A stretch of DNA of 64,000 nucleotides from Streptomyces coacervatus (GTDB lineage: Bacteria > Actinomycetota > Actinomycetes > Streptomycetales > Streptomycetaceae), in contig NZ_JARHTP010000016.1 of assembly GCF_029223485.1 (NCBI RefSeq), positions 62,001 through 126,000 on the forward strand, given 5' to 3'. A program made the translations under genes and the position numbers. Shown here in pieces: positions 9,194-17,621 of the stretch (position 1 is its first letter; each line of letters starts with the position of its first letter). The notes under the pieces were generated by a model that saw only the letters and a program-made list of their open reading frames with translations, was not told the DNA's origin and ran no database searches.

Positions 9194-10576
9194 TCAGCAC
9201 TCGATGACGTTGACCGCGAGTCCGCCGCGGGCGGTCTCCTTGTACTTGACCTTCATGTCGGCGCCGGTCTCCTTCATGGTCTTGATGACCTTGTCGAGGG
9301 AGACGTGATGGCGGCCGTCGCCGCGCAGCGCCATCCGGGCGGCGGTCACGGCCTTGACCGCGGCCATGCCGTTGCGTTCGATGCAGGGGATCTGGACGAG
9401 GCCGCCGACCGGGTCGCAGGTGAGGCCCAGGTTGTGTTCCATGCCGATCTCGGCGGCGTTCTCCACCTGTTCGGGGCTGCCGCCCAGCACCTCGGCGAGG
9501 CCGCCGGCGGCCATCGAGCAGGCCGAGCCGACCTCGCCCTGGCAGCCGACCTCGGCGCCGGAGATGGAGGCGTTCTCCTTGAAGAGCATGCCGATGGCGC
9601 CCGCGGCCAGCAGGAAGCGGACGATGCCGTCCTCGTCGGCGCCCGGCACGAAGTTGAGGTAGTAGTGGACGACTGCCGGGATGATGCCCGCGGCGCCGTT
9701 CGTCGGGGCGGTGACGACTCGGCCGCCCGCGGCGTTCTCCTCGTTGACGGCCATCGCGTAGAGCGTGACCCACTCCATCGCACGGCTCAACGGGTCGCCC
9801 TCGCTGCGCAGTTGGCGGGCAGCGGCGGCGGCCCGGCGGCGGACCTTCAGGCCGCCCGGGAGGATGCCCTCGACGGCCAGACCGCGCGACACGCAGCCCT
9901 CCATGACCCGCCAGATCTCCAGCAGTCCGGCCCGGATCTCCTCTTCCGTGCGCCAGGCCTTCTCGTTCTCCAGCATCAGCGCGGAGATCGACAGGCCGGT
10001 CTCCCGGGCCAGTCGCAGCAGTTCGTCGCCCGTGCGGAACGGGTGGGCGACCACCGTGTCGTCCAGCTTGATGCGGTCCGCGCCGACGGCGTCCTCGTCG
10101 ACCACGAAGCCGCCGCCCACCGAGTAGTACGTCTTCTCCAGCAGCGGCACACCGTCGGCGTCGTACGCGAAGAGGATCATGCCGTTGGCGTGGTACGGCA
10201 GTGAGCGCCGACGGTGCAGGATCAGCTGGGTCGAGACGTCGAAGCCGATCTCGTGGGCCGGGCCGATCTGGGCGCCGAGGAGGCGGATGCGCCCGGTGGT
10301 GCGGATCCGCTCGACGTCCAGGTCGGCCCGGGCGACGTCGACCCTGTGCGGCTCGTTGCCCTCCAGGCCGAGCAGCACCGCCTTGGGGGTGCCGTGGCCG
10401 TGGCCGGTGGCGCCGAGGGAGCCGAACAGCTCCGCCCGTACCGCGGTGGTCTGGGCGAGCAGGCCGTCCTGCTTCAGCCGGGCGGCGAACATCGCGGCGG
10501 CGCGCATCGGACCGACGGTGTGCGAACTGGACGGGCCGATGCCGATGGAGAACAGGTCGAAGACGCTGATTGCCAC
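9194..10576 (-). CDS. sdaA: L-serine ammonia-lyase (single-chain, iron-sulfur type)
   Basis: 460 aa, the usual length for the fused alpha-beta form. It converts L-serine to pyruvate and ammonia and uses a [4Fe-4S] cluster. SIGIGPSSSHTVGPMRAA near the N-terminus and the Cys-containing segments CQGEVGSACSMAAGG and LTCDPVGGLVQIPCIERN are typical. Translation appears to begin at GTG 10576 preceded by GGAG. It follows the ferredoxin reductase gene on the same strand after 142 bp. In this neighbourhood it would take serine made by GlyA from betaine-derived glycine into central metabolism. Confidence 0.93.
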   Translation of the reverse strand: MAISVFDLFSIGIGPSSSHTVGPMRAAAMFAARLKQDGLLAQTTAVRAELFGSLGATGHGHGTPKAVLLGLEGNEPHRVDVARADLDVERIRTTGRIRLLGAQIGPAHEIGFDVSTQLILHRRRSLPYHANGMILFAYDADGVPLLEKTYYSVGGGFVVDEDAVGADRIKLDDTVVAHPFRTGDELLRLARETGLSISALMLENEKAWRTEEEIRAGLLEIWRVMEGCVSRGLAVEGILPGGLKVRRRAAAAARQLRSEGDPLSRAMEWVTLYAMAVNEENAAGGRVVTAPTNGAAGIIPAVVHYYLNFVPGADEDGIVRFLLAAGAIGMLFKENASISGAEVGCQGEVGSACSMAAGGLAEVLGGSPEQVENAAEIGMEHNLGLTCDPVGGLVQIPCIERNGMAAVKAVTAARMALRGDGRHHVSLDKVIKTMKETGADMKVKYKETARGGLAVNVIEC

Positions 10577-10713
10577 TCCATACTCCGTGGGATTGGCGAG
10601 GCGCGCCGACGCGGGTCACGGGCACGCCCCTGCGGGAGGGTTGTCGGTTACAGACCGAGGTACAGCGGGTGTCTGTCGGCCAACTGCAGGGATCTCAGGG
10701 AGAGTTGAGGCGT

Positions 10714-10729
10714 CCGTCTCATGAGACGG
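10714..10729. repeat. Perfect 16-bp palindrome over the reductase stop codon
   Basis: ccgtctcatgagacgg is fully self-complementary and contains the TGA of the reductase gene (10719-10721). It could be a weak terminator or a protein site between this gene and sdaA; the sequence does not distinguish them. Confidence 0.45.
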
Positions 10730-11900
10730 CGGCAACGGTGGCGGGAGTCAGGGTGCGGCGGAGCCGGTTGAACAGCTTCGGCTGGTTCAGGGAGAGCACC
10801 GCAACGGGGGTGCCCTCGCGCAGGTAGACGGAGATGAAGGAGCGGCTGTCGAGGCTGCCCTCGATGAGTTCGGGACGGTCGCCGGGGGCGACGTGTCCGG
10901 CGAGCTGGATGCGCACCTGGTACTGGTCGGACCAGAAGTACGGCGCGGCGGCCCGGGCGGGGGCGGCCGACTCGCCGTTGAGCAGGGTGCGGGCGGCGGT
11001 CTTCGCCTGCTCGGTGGCGTTGCTCCAGTGCTCGATCCGGGCGTGCCGTCCGGTGAACGGGTTGGGGCAGCGGGCGACGTCGCCGACGGCGACCACACCC
11101 GGGACGCTGCTCGCGCAGCCGGCGTCGCACACCACCCCGTCGTCGACCTGTACGCCGGAGCCGGCGAGCCAGTCGGTGGCGGGCCGCACGCCCACCCCGA
11201 CCACGACGATGTCGGCGGGCAGCAGGCGCCCGTCCGCCAGCCGCACTCCGGTGACCCGGCCCTCGCCGACGAGGCCCGCCACGCCGGTTCCGCACAGCAG
11301 GCGCACCCCGTGGTCGGTGTGGAGGGAGGAGACCACGAGGCCCATTTCGCGGCCCAGTTGGCGTTCCAGGGGGACGTCGAGCGCTTCTACGACGGTGACA
11401 TGGAGGCCGAGCCGGTGGGCGGTGGAGGCCACTTCGGCGCCGATGAAGCCGGCTCCGATGACGACGACCCGGGGCAGTCCGTCCAGCAGCTCGGCGCGCA
11501 GGGCCTCGGCGTCGTCGAGGGTGCGCAGGGTGTGGACACCGGCCAGTCCGTTCATGCCGGGGAGCAGCCGGGGGCTTGCGCCGGTCGCGACCACGACTCC
11601 GTCGCTGCGCAACCGCCGGCCGCCGGCCAGGGTGACGGCCCGGTCCGCGGGGTCGAGCCGTACCGCGCGCTCGCCGAGCAGCCAGGTGACCTGCAGGGCC
11701 TCGTACTCGTCGGCGTCGCCGAGGGCGAGCGCGTCGGCGTCGATGTCCCCCTTGAGGAAGTCCTTGGAGAGCGGCGGGCGGTCGTAGGGGGTGTGGCGCT
11801 CCTCCCCCACGACGACGATCTCGCCGTCGTAGCCCTCGGCGCGCAGCGCGCGGACCGTGCTCAGGCCTGCCAGCGACGCGCCGACGACTGTGATGCTCAT
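10719..11900 (-). CDS. FAD/NAD(P)-dependent ferredoxin reductase of the Rieske system, copy 1
   Basis: 393 aa from ATG 11900, with GGAGG upstream. It has the two dinucleotide folds of the rubredoxin/ferredoxin reductase family: TVVGASLAGLSTVRALR for FAD, RVVVIGAGFIGAEVAST for NAD(P)H, and the FAD-closing VVAVGDVARCPNPF. It is closely similar to the product at 58183-59343. The presumed role is to pass electrons from NAD(P)H to the small Rieske ferredoxin that feeds the oxygenase. In module 2 reductase, ferredoxin and oxygenase are contiguous; here a sensor phosphatase gene separates reductase from oxygenase. The promoter region carries the GTTGC-N7-GCAAC operator. Confidence 0.9.
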   Translation of the reverse strand: MSITVVGASLAGLSTVRALRAEGYDGEIVVVGEERHTPYDRPPLSKDFLKGDIDADALALGDADEYEALQVTWLLGERAVRLDPADRAVTLAGGRRLRSDGVVVATGASPRLLPGMNGLAGVHTLRTLDDAEALRAELLDGLPRVVVIGAGFIGAEVASTAHRLGLHVTVVEALDVPLERQLGREMGLVVSSLHTDHGVRLLCGTGVAGLVGEGRVTGVRLADGRLLPADIVVVGVGVRPATDWLAGSGVQVDDGVVCDAGCASSVPGVVAVGDVARCPNPFTGRHARIEHWSNATEQAKTAARTLLNGESAAPARAAAPYFWSDQYQVRIQLAGHVAPGDRPELIEGSLDSRSFISVYLREGTPVAVLSLNQPKLFNRLRRTLTPATVAAVS

Positions 11901-11942
11901 GGGGAACCTCCGGGTTGCGGGTGCCCGACCGGGTGTCTCAAA

Positions 11943-12053
11943 TTGCACAACTAAACTCGCTATACGCAACATGCTTGGGGCGAGGTCGGGGGCTTGTCAA
12001 GAGACGTACGGCATCAGTGCGTAATAGCGCACAAGGTTGCGCGATGTGCAACC
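11943..12053 (-). promoter_or_regulatory. Promoter and operators of the reductase-1/sdaA/fdhD/mshA group
   Basis: On the minus strand a TTGACA (12000-11995) is followed after 17-18 bp by CAAGCA/AAGCAT, then directly by GTTGCGTATAGCG (11970-11958). A perfect operator GTTGC-GCGATGT-GCAAC lies at 12036-12052, extended to a GG/CC pair. An additional dyad, GTGCG-N6-CGCAC, lies at 12017-12032. Promoter strength is inferred; the dyads are directly visible. Confidence 0.65.
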
Positions 12054-12074
12054 TTCAGGGGTGCTCGGGTGCGG

Positions 12075-14810
12075 TCACAGCATCGGCTCGTCCCACTGGT
12101 CGAGCAGCATGTCGGCCAGGGCCCCGTCGAGCTCGGCCGGTGCGGCGTCCAGGGACTGTTCGCTCCAGATGACCTTGCCGCGAGAGGTGTACCGGGTGCC
12201 CCAGCGCCGGGCGTAGTGGGCGACGAGAAACAGACCCCGGCCGCCCTCGTCGGTGGTGGCCGCGCGGCGCAGGTGCGGGGAGGTGCTGCTGCCGTCGGCG
12301 ACCTCGCAGATCAGGCTGTCCCGGTCGTACAGCAGCCGGAGCCGGATGGGATCGCTGCCGTAGCGGATGGCGTTGGTTACCAGTTCGCTGAGGATGAGCT
12401 CGGTGTTGAAGGCGATCTCGTCCAGGCCCCAGGTCTCCAGCCGGCGGGCGCAGGCGGCGCGGATGGGGCCGAGGGCGGCGGGATCGGCGGGCACGTCCCA
12501 GTAGGCGACCCGGTCCGGGTCCAGCAGCCGGGTCTGCGCCACCAGGAGGGCGATGTCGTCGCCGGGGCGGTCGGGCAGCAGGGCATCGAGCACTGCTTGG
12601 CAGGCCTCTTCCGGGGTCTGGCCGGGGTACGCCAGGGCGGCGCGCAGGAGGCCGAGTCCGGTGTCGATGTCGCGGTCGCGCGCTTCGATGAGCCCATCGG
12701 TGTACAGGGCGAGCCGGGAGCCCTCGGGCAGGTGCAGTTCGGCCGTCTCGACCGGCAGGCCGGAGCCCAGGCCGAGCGGTGGTGAGACGGGGACCTCGGG
12801 GAAGGTGACGCCGCCGTCGGGGTGGACGAGGGCGGGGCCGGGATGGCCGGCCCGGGCGATGCTGCACCGGCCGGAGACCGGGTCGTAGATCGCGAACAGG
12901 CAGGTGGCACCGGTGATGCCTTCGCTCTCTCCCCCGGCGGTCTCGGTCTCGTCGATGTGGGCGACCAACTCGTCGAGATGGCCCAGGAGTTCGTCGGCGG
13001 CCAGGTCGAGGGCGCAGAAGTTGTGGACCACGGTGCGCAGCCGGCCCATGGTCGCGGCGGCGTGCAGGCCGTGCCCGACGACGTCACCGACGACCAGGGC
13101 GACGCGGGCACCGGGCAGCGGGATGACATCGAACCAGTCCCCGCCCACTCCGGCCTGGGCGGGCAGATAGCGGTGGGCCACCTCCAGGGCCGACTGCTCG
13201 GGCAGCGCGCGAGGCAGCAGGCTGCGCTGCAGGGTGACCGCCATGGTGTGCTCGCGGGTGAAGCGGCGGGCGTTGTCGACCGCGACGGCCGCGCGGGCGG
13301 CCAGTTCCTCGGCGAAGGCCAGGTCCTCCTCCGTGAAGGCATCCTGGTCGGAGCGCCAGAAGTCGACCAGCCCCAGCACCATGCCTCGCGCCTGCAGCGG
13401 CACGGTGATCAAGGTGTGGATGCCGAAGTCCAGAACGCGCCGGGTCCGCTCGGGATCCTGCGCCTGCCAGCCCGGCGCGGCACCCAGATCGGGCTCCAGT
13501 ACGCCGTGGCCGCTGTGCAGGCCCTGCGCCTGCGGCGTCGTCGGCAGGAAGGTGATCACCTCGTCCGCCGGGTACAGCGGATGGTCGTCCCGCACGCCGC
13601 GCACGGCGACGCGGTGCATCGCGGGGCCCGCGCCGTCCGGCTCATCGCCCCGCCGGACCGCGTCCAGCAGCTCGACCGTGACGAAGTCGGCGAACCGCGG
13701 AACCGCGATCTCGGCCAGTTCCTCGGCGGTGCGCACCACGTCGAGCGTGGTGCCGATCCGCACCCCGGCGTCGTAGAGCAGCTGCAGCCGGGCCCGCGCC
13801 ACCTGCGCCCGGCCCGCCAGTGCGCGCAGCTCGGTGGTGTCCCGCAGGGTGGCCACGCTTTCGGCCGGGCCTCCGTGCGGGGCGGTCGGCCGTACGTTGA
13901 CCGCCAGCAGCCGCTCCCCCGCCAGGAGCACCACGTCGGAGGCCGTCCGGCCCGAGGTCAGCAGGGTGGCGGTACGCGGGGCGAGGCCGAGGTCGGTGAC
14001 CGGCCGGCCCACGGCGTCCTGGGGCAGGTCGAGGAGCCGGCTCGCCTCGTCGTTGGCGAGCAGCAGCCGCCCCTCGTCGCTGACGACGAGCACACCTTCC
14101 CGCACCGAATGCAGGACCGCGTCGTGGTGCTCGTACATCCGGGTCATCTCGGCCGGTTCCAGCCCGTGCGTCTGGCGCCGCAGCCGCCGGCTCACCAGCG
14201 CCGATCCGCCCGTGACCAGTGCCAGCCCGACGGCGGCGGAACCGAACAGCAGCGGCAGCTGTTCCACCACCCGGTGGTTGATGGCCTTGACGGTGACCCC
14301 GACGGACACCAGCCCGACGACCTTCCCGTCGGTGTCGAAGACGGGAACCATCGAGTCCACGGCGCGGCCGATCCCGGGTGTGTCGTACGTGGCCTGGTGC
14401 ACCCTGCCGGCGAGCGCGTCGGAATAGGAGCCGACGACGTGCTTGCCGATCAGGTTCGGGTCGGGGTGGGTCCAGCGAAAGCCGGCCGGACTGAACGCGA
14501 TGACGTAGGCGACGCCGGATCCCTTGCGGGCCTCCTCCGCCCGCGGCTGCAACAGCGCGCTGGGGTCGGCGGACTTCATGGCGGCCAGCGTGCCCGGGGC
14601 GTGCGCGAAGGTCTCGGCGCCGACGAGCGAACGCTCATTGGCCTCCTGCACGCTGGCGCTGCGGGCCTGCAGCACCAGCGCCACCAGCGCGGCCACGACC
14701 AGCAGCAGGACGACGGCCACCTGCAGGACGAAGACCTGGCCGGCGACGCTGTGCACATTCAGCACGGAGGGCAACCGGGCCGGGGACCGCCGAGATCTGG
14801 ACTTGGCCAT
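12075..14810 (-). CDS. Membrane sensor with Cache/PAS/GAF, SpoIIE phosphatase and RsbW-like ATPase domains
   Basis: 911 aa from ATG 14810. Transmembrane helix 1 lies at about 24-46. An extracytoplasmic single-Cache-like domain (FRWTHPDPNLIGKHV and similar) and a second helix near 175-195 follow. Then come PAS (about 205-310), GAF (340-490) and a PP2C/SpoIIE phosphatase with GGDWFDVIPL and VVGDVVGHG metal motifs. At the C-terminus is a GHKL anti-sigma kinase domain with N-box ELILSELVTNAIRYG and DEGGRGLFLV. Such proteins combine phosphatase and kinase arms of partner-switching control over sigma factors. The Cache domain resembles carboxylate sensors (CitA/DcuS type); the ligand is unknown. 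The gene interrupts the Rieske operon. Confidence 0.88.
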   Translation of the reverse strand: MAKSRSRRSPARLPSVLNVHSVAGQVFVLQVAVVLLLVVAALVALVLQARSASVQEANERSLVGAETFAHAPGTLAAMKSADPSALLQPRAEEARKGSGVAYVIAFSPAGFRWTHPDPNLIGKHVVGSYSDALAGRVHQATYDTPGIGRAVDSMVPVFDTDGKVVGLVSVGVTVKAINHRVVEQLPLLFGSAAVGLALVTGGSALVSRRLRRQTHGLEPAEMTRMYEHHDAVLHSVREGVLVVSDEGRLLLANDEASRLLDLPQDAVGRPVTDLGLAPRTATLLTSGRTASDVVLLAGERLLAVNVRPTAPHGGPAESVATLRDTTELRALAGRAQVARARLQLLYDAGVRIGTTLDVVRTAEELAEIAVPRFADFVTVELLDAVRRGDEPDGAGPAMHRVAVRGVRDDHPLYPADEVITFLPTTPQAQGLHSGHGVLEPDLGAAPGWQAQDPERTRRVLDFGIHTLITVPLQARGMVLGLVDFWRSDQDAFTEEDLAFAEELAARAAVAVDNARRFTREHTMAVTLQRSLLPRALPEQSALEVAHRYLPAQAGVGGDWFDVIPLPGARVALVVGDVVGHGLHAAATMGRLRTVVHNFCALDLAADELLGHLDELVAHIDETETAGGESEGITGATCLFAIYDPVSGRCSIARAGHPGPALVHPDGGVTFPEVPVSPPLGLGSGLPVETAELHLPEGSRLALYTDGLIEARDRDIDTGLGLLRAALAYPGQTPEEACQAVLDALLPDRPGDDIALLVAQTRLLDPDRVAYWDVPADPAALGPIRAACARRLETWGLDEIAFNTELILSELVTNAIRYGSDPIRLRLLYDRDSLICEVADGSSTSPHLRRAATTDEGGRGLFLVAHYARRWGTRYTSRGKVIWSEQSLDAAPAELDGALADMLLDQWDEPML

Positions 14811-14861
14811 ACCCCAAGTATTGGTCGCTGCGGCTGCGGCGCCCCCGGTCATGCTGCGATG

Positions 14862-14908
14862 GCCCGTCCACCTGCCGGAGGGGGCCGCCGAACGGCAGGT
14901 GGACGGGC
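14862..14908 (-). terminator. Strong hairpin after Rieske oxygenase 1
   Basis: Perfect 15-bp arms gcccgtccacctgcc (14862-14876) and ggcaggtggacgggc (14894-14908) with a 17-base loop, 15 bases beyond the oxygenase stop. It separates the oxygenase transcript from the phosphatase gene. Confidence 0.8.
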
Positions 14909-14923
14909 AGTATCGGGGCGGGG

Positions 14924-16057
14924 TCAGCCGGCGGGCCGTCCGTCGAGCCTGCTCTGCAGCCAGCTGTGGAACTCGCCGATGTGGTGCTCGCTGGGCACCA
15001 GCACACCGCCCTTGGCGTACGCCCGCGAACTCATCGCCGGCTGGGTGCGCTCGCACGCGTCGAAGTCCTGCTGGTTGACGCGGTGGAACAGCTCGACCGA
15101 ACGGTCCACGTCCTTGCCGCTCTCCACCACGTGCGGGAGATACAGCCAGTCGCACTCGACGACCGTGCGGTCGGCCGACATCGGGTACATCCGGTGGAAG
15201 ATCACATGGTCGGGGACGAGGTTGATGAACACCTGCGGCCTGACCGTGATCGCGTAGTAGCGGCGGTCCTGGTCCTCCGCGACACCCGGGATGCGGTCCA
15301 GTCCCTCGGAGCCGTCGACGGTGAAGCCCTGCACCTCCTCGCCGAACTCCGCGCCGTGGCCTACGTAGTACTGCGCCGCATATCCGTCCGCGAACTCCGG
15401 GAGTACCTCGGTGAGTTCGGGGTGGATGGTCGCGCAGTGGTAGCACTCCATGAAGTTCTCGATGATGAGCTTCCAGTTGGCCTGCACGTCGTAGGTGATA
15501 CGACGGCCCACCTGGAGGTTCTCGATGCCATAGCGCTCGATGGACTCGACGTCGCCGAGCCGCTCGACGACCGCGCCCAGCACGTCCTCCTCGAAGGACG
15601 GAGGGTTCTCGGCCAGGCACACCCACACATAGCCGAGCCACTCCCGGACATGGACGTCGACCAGGCCGTAGGCGGTCCGGTCGATGTCCGGCATCGACGT
15701 CAGGTTCGGCGCGGCCACCAGCTTGCCGTCCAGGCCGTACGTCCAGGCGTGGTACGGGCACTGGAAGGCCCGCTTGACCTCGCCGGACTCCTCCGTGCAC
15801 AGTTTCGCGCCGCGGTGCCGGCAGATGTTCAGGAACGCCTTGACCGAGCCGTCCCGGGAGCGGGAGACCAGCACGCTCTCGCGGCCCACCTGGACGGTGC
15901 GGAACTGGCCCGGCTTGGCCAGCTCGGGGGCGCGGGCCACGCAGAACCACATGGCCTCGAAGACGCGCTCCTGTTCCAGGGCGAAGACCTCGGGGTCGGT
16001 GTAGTACTCCCCGGGCAGCGTGGAGATCAGGCTGGGAGGCAGGTCCATCATGGTCAT
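14924..16057 (-). CDS. Rieske non-heme iron oxygenase, copy 1 (probable betaine-type N-demethylase)
   Basis: 377 aa from ATG 16057. The [2Fe-2S] Rieske ligands are C79-X-H81 and C100-X2-H103. The mononuclear iron His pair is H207 and H212 in the ECYHCATIHPEL segment. Overall form matches the GbcA/carnitine-oxygenase branch of ring-hydroxylating-oxygenase alpha subunits. That branch removes methyl groups from quaternary amines as formaldehyde. The substrate is inferred from the choline/betaine/dimethylglycine/sarcosine genes in the same window. It is closely similar to the product at 56986-58116. It follows MSH-FDH and a degraded sarcosine-oxidase tail on the same strand. Confidence 0.82.
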   Translation of the reverse strand: MTMMDLPPSLISTLPGEYYTDPEVFALEQERVFEAMWFCVARAPELAKPGQFRTVQVGRESVLVSRSRDGSVKAFLNICRHRGAKLCTEESGEVKRAFQCPYHAWTYGLDGKLVAAPNLTSMPDIDRTAYGLVDVHVREWLGYVWVCLAENPPSFEEDVLGAVVERLGDVESIERYGIENLQVGRRITYDVQANWKLIIENFMECYHCATIHPELTEVLPEFADGYAAQYYVGHGAEFGEEVQGFTVDGSEGLDRIPGVAEDQDRRYYAITVRPQVFINLVPDHVIFHRMYPMSADRTVVECDWLYLPHVVESGKDVDRSVELFHRVNQQDFDACERTQPAMSSRAYAKGGVLVPSEHHIGEFHSWLQSRLDGRPAG

Positions 16058-16066
16058 CAGGTCACC

Positions 16067-16120
16067 TTCGGAAAATGTCGGACGCGAAATGTCGGACGCG
16101 TTCGGAAAATGTCAGACGCG
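16067..16120. repeat. Imperfect direct repeats in the leader of Rieske oxygenase 1
   Basis: A 20-base unit ttcggaaaatgtcggacgcg (16067-16086) recurs with one change at 16101-16120. A 14-base partial copy lies between them (16087-16100). The array covers the stop of the sarcosine-oxidase remnant and ends at the oxygenase ribosome site, so it may be a scar of the deletion or affect translation. Confidence 0.6.
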
Positions 16121-16264
16121 CACACGGCGAGGGTCGAACAGGGCGATGGGGTGCCCGGTGGAGCCTTCGGTGGCCAGATCGGCGAGGATCTCGCCGATCA
16201 CGGGCACGAACTTGAACCCGTGGCCGGAGATTCCGCAGGCCACCGTCACCTGCGGATGGTGCGG
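16112..16264 (-). pseudogene. C-terminal remnant of a monomeric sarcosine oxidase / N-methyl amino acid oxidase (SolA-type)
   Basis: Directly after the MSH-FDH stop, the same frame encodes about 50 residues including VTVACGISGHGFKFVPVIGE and ending HPIALFDPRRVRV before TGA. This is the characteristic last segment of the MSOX/SolA flavoenzyme family, where 'SGHGFK' is near the flavin. No start codon or FAD-binding N-terminus exists. About 85% of a usual 380-residue enzyme is missing. It looks like a gene deleted between MSH-FDH and the oxygenase, leaving its tail. The function of the lost gene, sarcosine or N-methyl amine oxidation, fits the pathway. Confidence 0.75.
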
Positions 16265-17350
16265 TCACAGGGCCACCACCGAGCGCAGGACCTCGCCTTG
16301 GTGCATCTTGGCGAACGCCTCCTCGACCTCGTCGAGGGCGATCACCTCGCTGACGAACCCGCCGAGGTCGAAGCGGCCCTGGAGGTAGAGGTCGATCAGG
16401 GCGGGGAAGTCCCGGGAAGGCAGACAGTCGCCGTACCAGGAGGACTTGAGGGCCCCGCCGCGACCGAAGACGTCGAGCAGGGGCAGGTTGAGCGTGAGCC
16501 CCGGGGTGGGGACGCCCACCAAGACGGCGATGCCGGCCAGGTCGCGGGCGTAGAAGGCCTGTTTGAAGGTCTCGGGGCGACCCACCGCGTCCACGACGAT
16601 GTCGGCGCCGAAGCCGCCGGTGAGGGAGCGGATCGCCTCGACGGCGTCGGTCCTGGAGGAGTCGACGGTGTCGGTGGCGCCGAACTGCTCGGCCCACTTC
16701 AGCTTCCGCTCGTCGACGTCCACGGCGATGATCCGGCTCGCACCGGCCACCTTGGCGCCCGCGACGGCGGCCATGCCGACGCCGCCGCAGCCGATCACCG
16801 CGATCGAGTCCCCGCGGCCCACGCCGCCGGTGTTGACCGCGGCGCCGAAGCCCGCCATCACGCCGCAGCCGAGCAGGCCCGCCGCGGTGGCCGGGGCGGT
16901 CGGGTCCACCTTGGTGCACTGGCCGGCGGCGACCAGGGTCCTCTCGGCGAAGGCGCCGATGCCCAGGGCCGCGGAGAGCGGGGTGCCGTCGACCAGCGTC
17001 ATCGGCTGGGTGGCGTTGTGGGTGGCGAAGCAGTACCACGGCTCGCCCTTGCGGCAGGCCCGGCAAGTGCCGCACACCGCACGCCAGTTGAGGACGACGA
17101 AGTCACCGGGCGCGACGTCGGTGACACCCTCGCCGACCGCCTCGACCACGCCCGCGGCCTCGTGGCCGAGCAGGAACGGGAACTCGTCGCTGATCCCGCC
17201 CTCCCGGTAGTGCAGGTCGGTGTGGCAGACACCGCAGGCCTGCACCTGCACCAGCGCCTCACCCGGCCCGGGGTCCGGCACCAGGACGGTCTCCACGGAG
17301 ACCGGGGCGCCCCTTTCCAGGGCGACGACGGCGCGTACCTCGTGTGTCAC
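16265..17350 (-). CDS. S-(hydroxymethyl)mycothiol dehydrogenase, copy 1 (mycothiol-dependent formaldehyde dehydrogenase)
   Basis: 361 aa from GTG 17350, preceded by GAGGAG at seven bases. It is a zinc MDR dehydrogenase that oxidises the formaldehyde-mycothiol adduct to S-formylmycothiol with NAD+. Catalytic zinc ligands are C39 and H63-E64. The structural zinc tetrad is C93, C96, C99 and C107. The NAD-binding motif is GCGGVGMAA. The length equals that of the second copy at 60531-61616. Unlike copy 2, no metallo-hydrolase gene adjoins it. It heads the transcript containing the oxidase remnant and Rieske oxygenase 1, so formaldehyde release and removal would be co-expressed. Confidence 0.9.
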   Translation of the reverse strand: MTHEVRAVVALERGAPVSVETVLVPDPGPGEALVQVQACGVCHTDLHYREGGISDEFPFLLGHEAAGVVEAVGEGVTDVAPGDFVVLNWRAVCGTCRACRKGEPWYCFATHNATQPMTLVDGTPLSAALGIGAFAERTLVAAGQCTKVDPTAPATAAGLLGCGVMAGFGAAVNTGGVGRGDSIAVIGCGGVGMAAVAGAKVAGASRIIAVDVDERKLKWAEQFGATDTVDSSRTDAVEAIRSLTGGFGADIVVDAVGRPETFKQAFYARDLAGIAVLVGVPTPGLTLNLPLLDVFGRGGALKSSWYGDCLPSRDFPALIDLYLQGRFDLGGFVSEVIALDEVEEAFAKMHQGEVLRSVVAL

Positions 17351-17489
17351 TGTCGATCTCCTCGATGAGGGGGGAGGGCCGAATGCAGCCTTCGGCCGGG
17401 TGTTCTGGATGGCGGGACTCATATGGCGGGGCTGGTCGATCGCTCCCGCGGAGCGAGATGTGCTCGGCGGCTCCGAGACCGAGCCGCTT

Positions 17490-17561
17490 GTTGCGTATTA
17501 CGCATCAAGCTTCACTATAAGCAACGCTGAAACTGTCTTCCGCGCGGGCGACCGCTGTCAA
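17490..17561 (-). promoter_or_regulatory. Promoter and operator of MSH-FDH 1 / Rieske oxygenase 1
   Basis: Minus-strand TTGACA (17561-17556), 18 bp, GACAGT (17537-17532). Then come a half-site GTTGCTTATAGT from 17525 and an almost perfect operator, plus strand GTTGC-GTATTAC-GCATC at 17490-17506. The operator is placed to overlap or follow the transcription start. Confidence 0.65.
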
Positions 17562-17621
17562 GGGGTCGCCCACCGCGAACTTCGCACAATTTCGACAGCC
17601 TTTGGACACCCGATGGCAGGC

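Noticed and set aside
10577..10713. Possible glycine or serine-responsive riboswitch before sdaA
   Set aside because: I looked for the conserved glycine aptamer core and did not find it; only a palindrome at the upstream stop codon is visible.
12822..15257. Long plus-strand open frame opposite the Cache/SpoIIE gene
   Set aside because: No recognisable motif and low-complexity composition; the minus strand has complete domain structure.
14924..16057. Calling the Rieske oxygenases aromatic ring dioxygenases
   Set aside because: The alpha-subunit fold allows it, but there is no beta subunit, and the neighbours are quaternary-amine and C1 genes; N-demethylation fits better.
17220..17621. N-terminal extension of the TnpA-PurU frame back to 17220
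   Set aside because: It runs antisense through the start of MSH-FDH 1 and its promoter, and resembles no transposase N-terminus.
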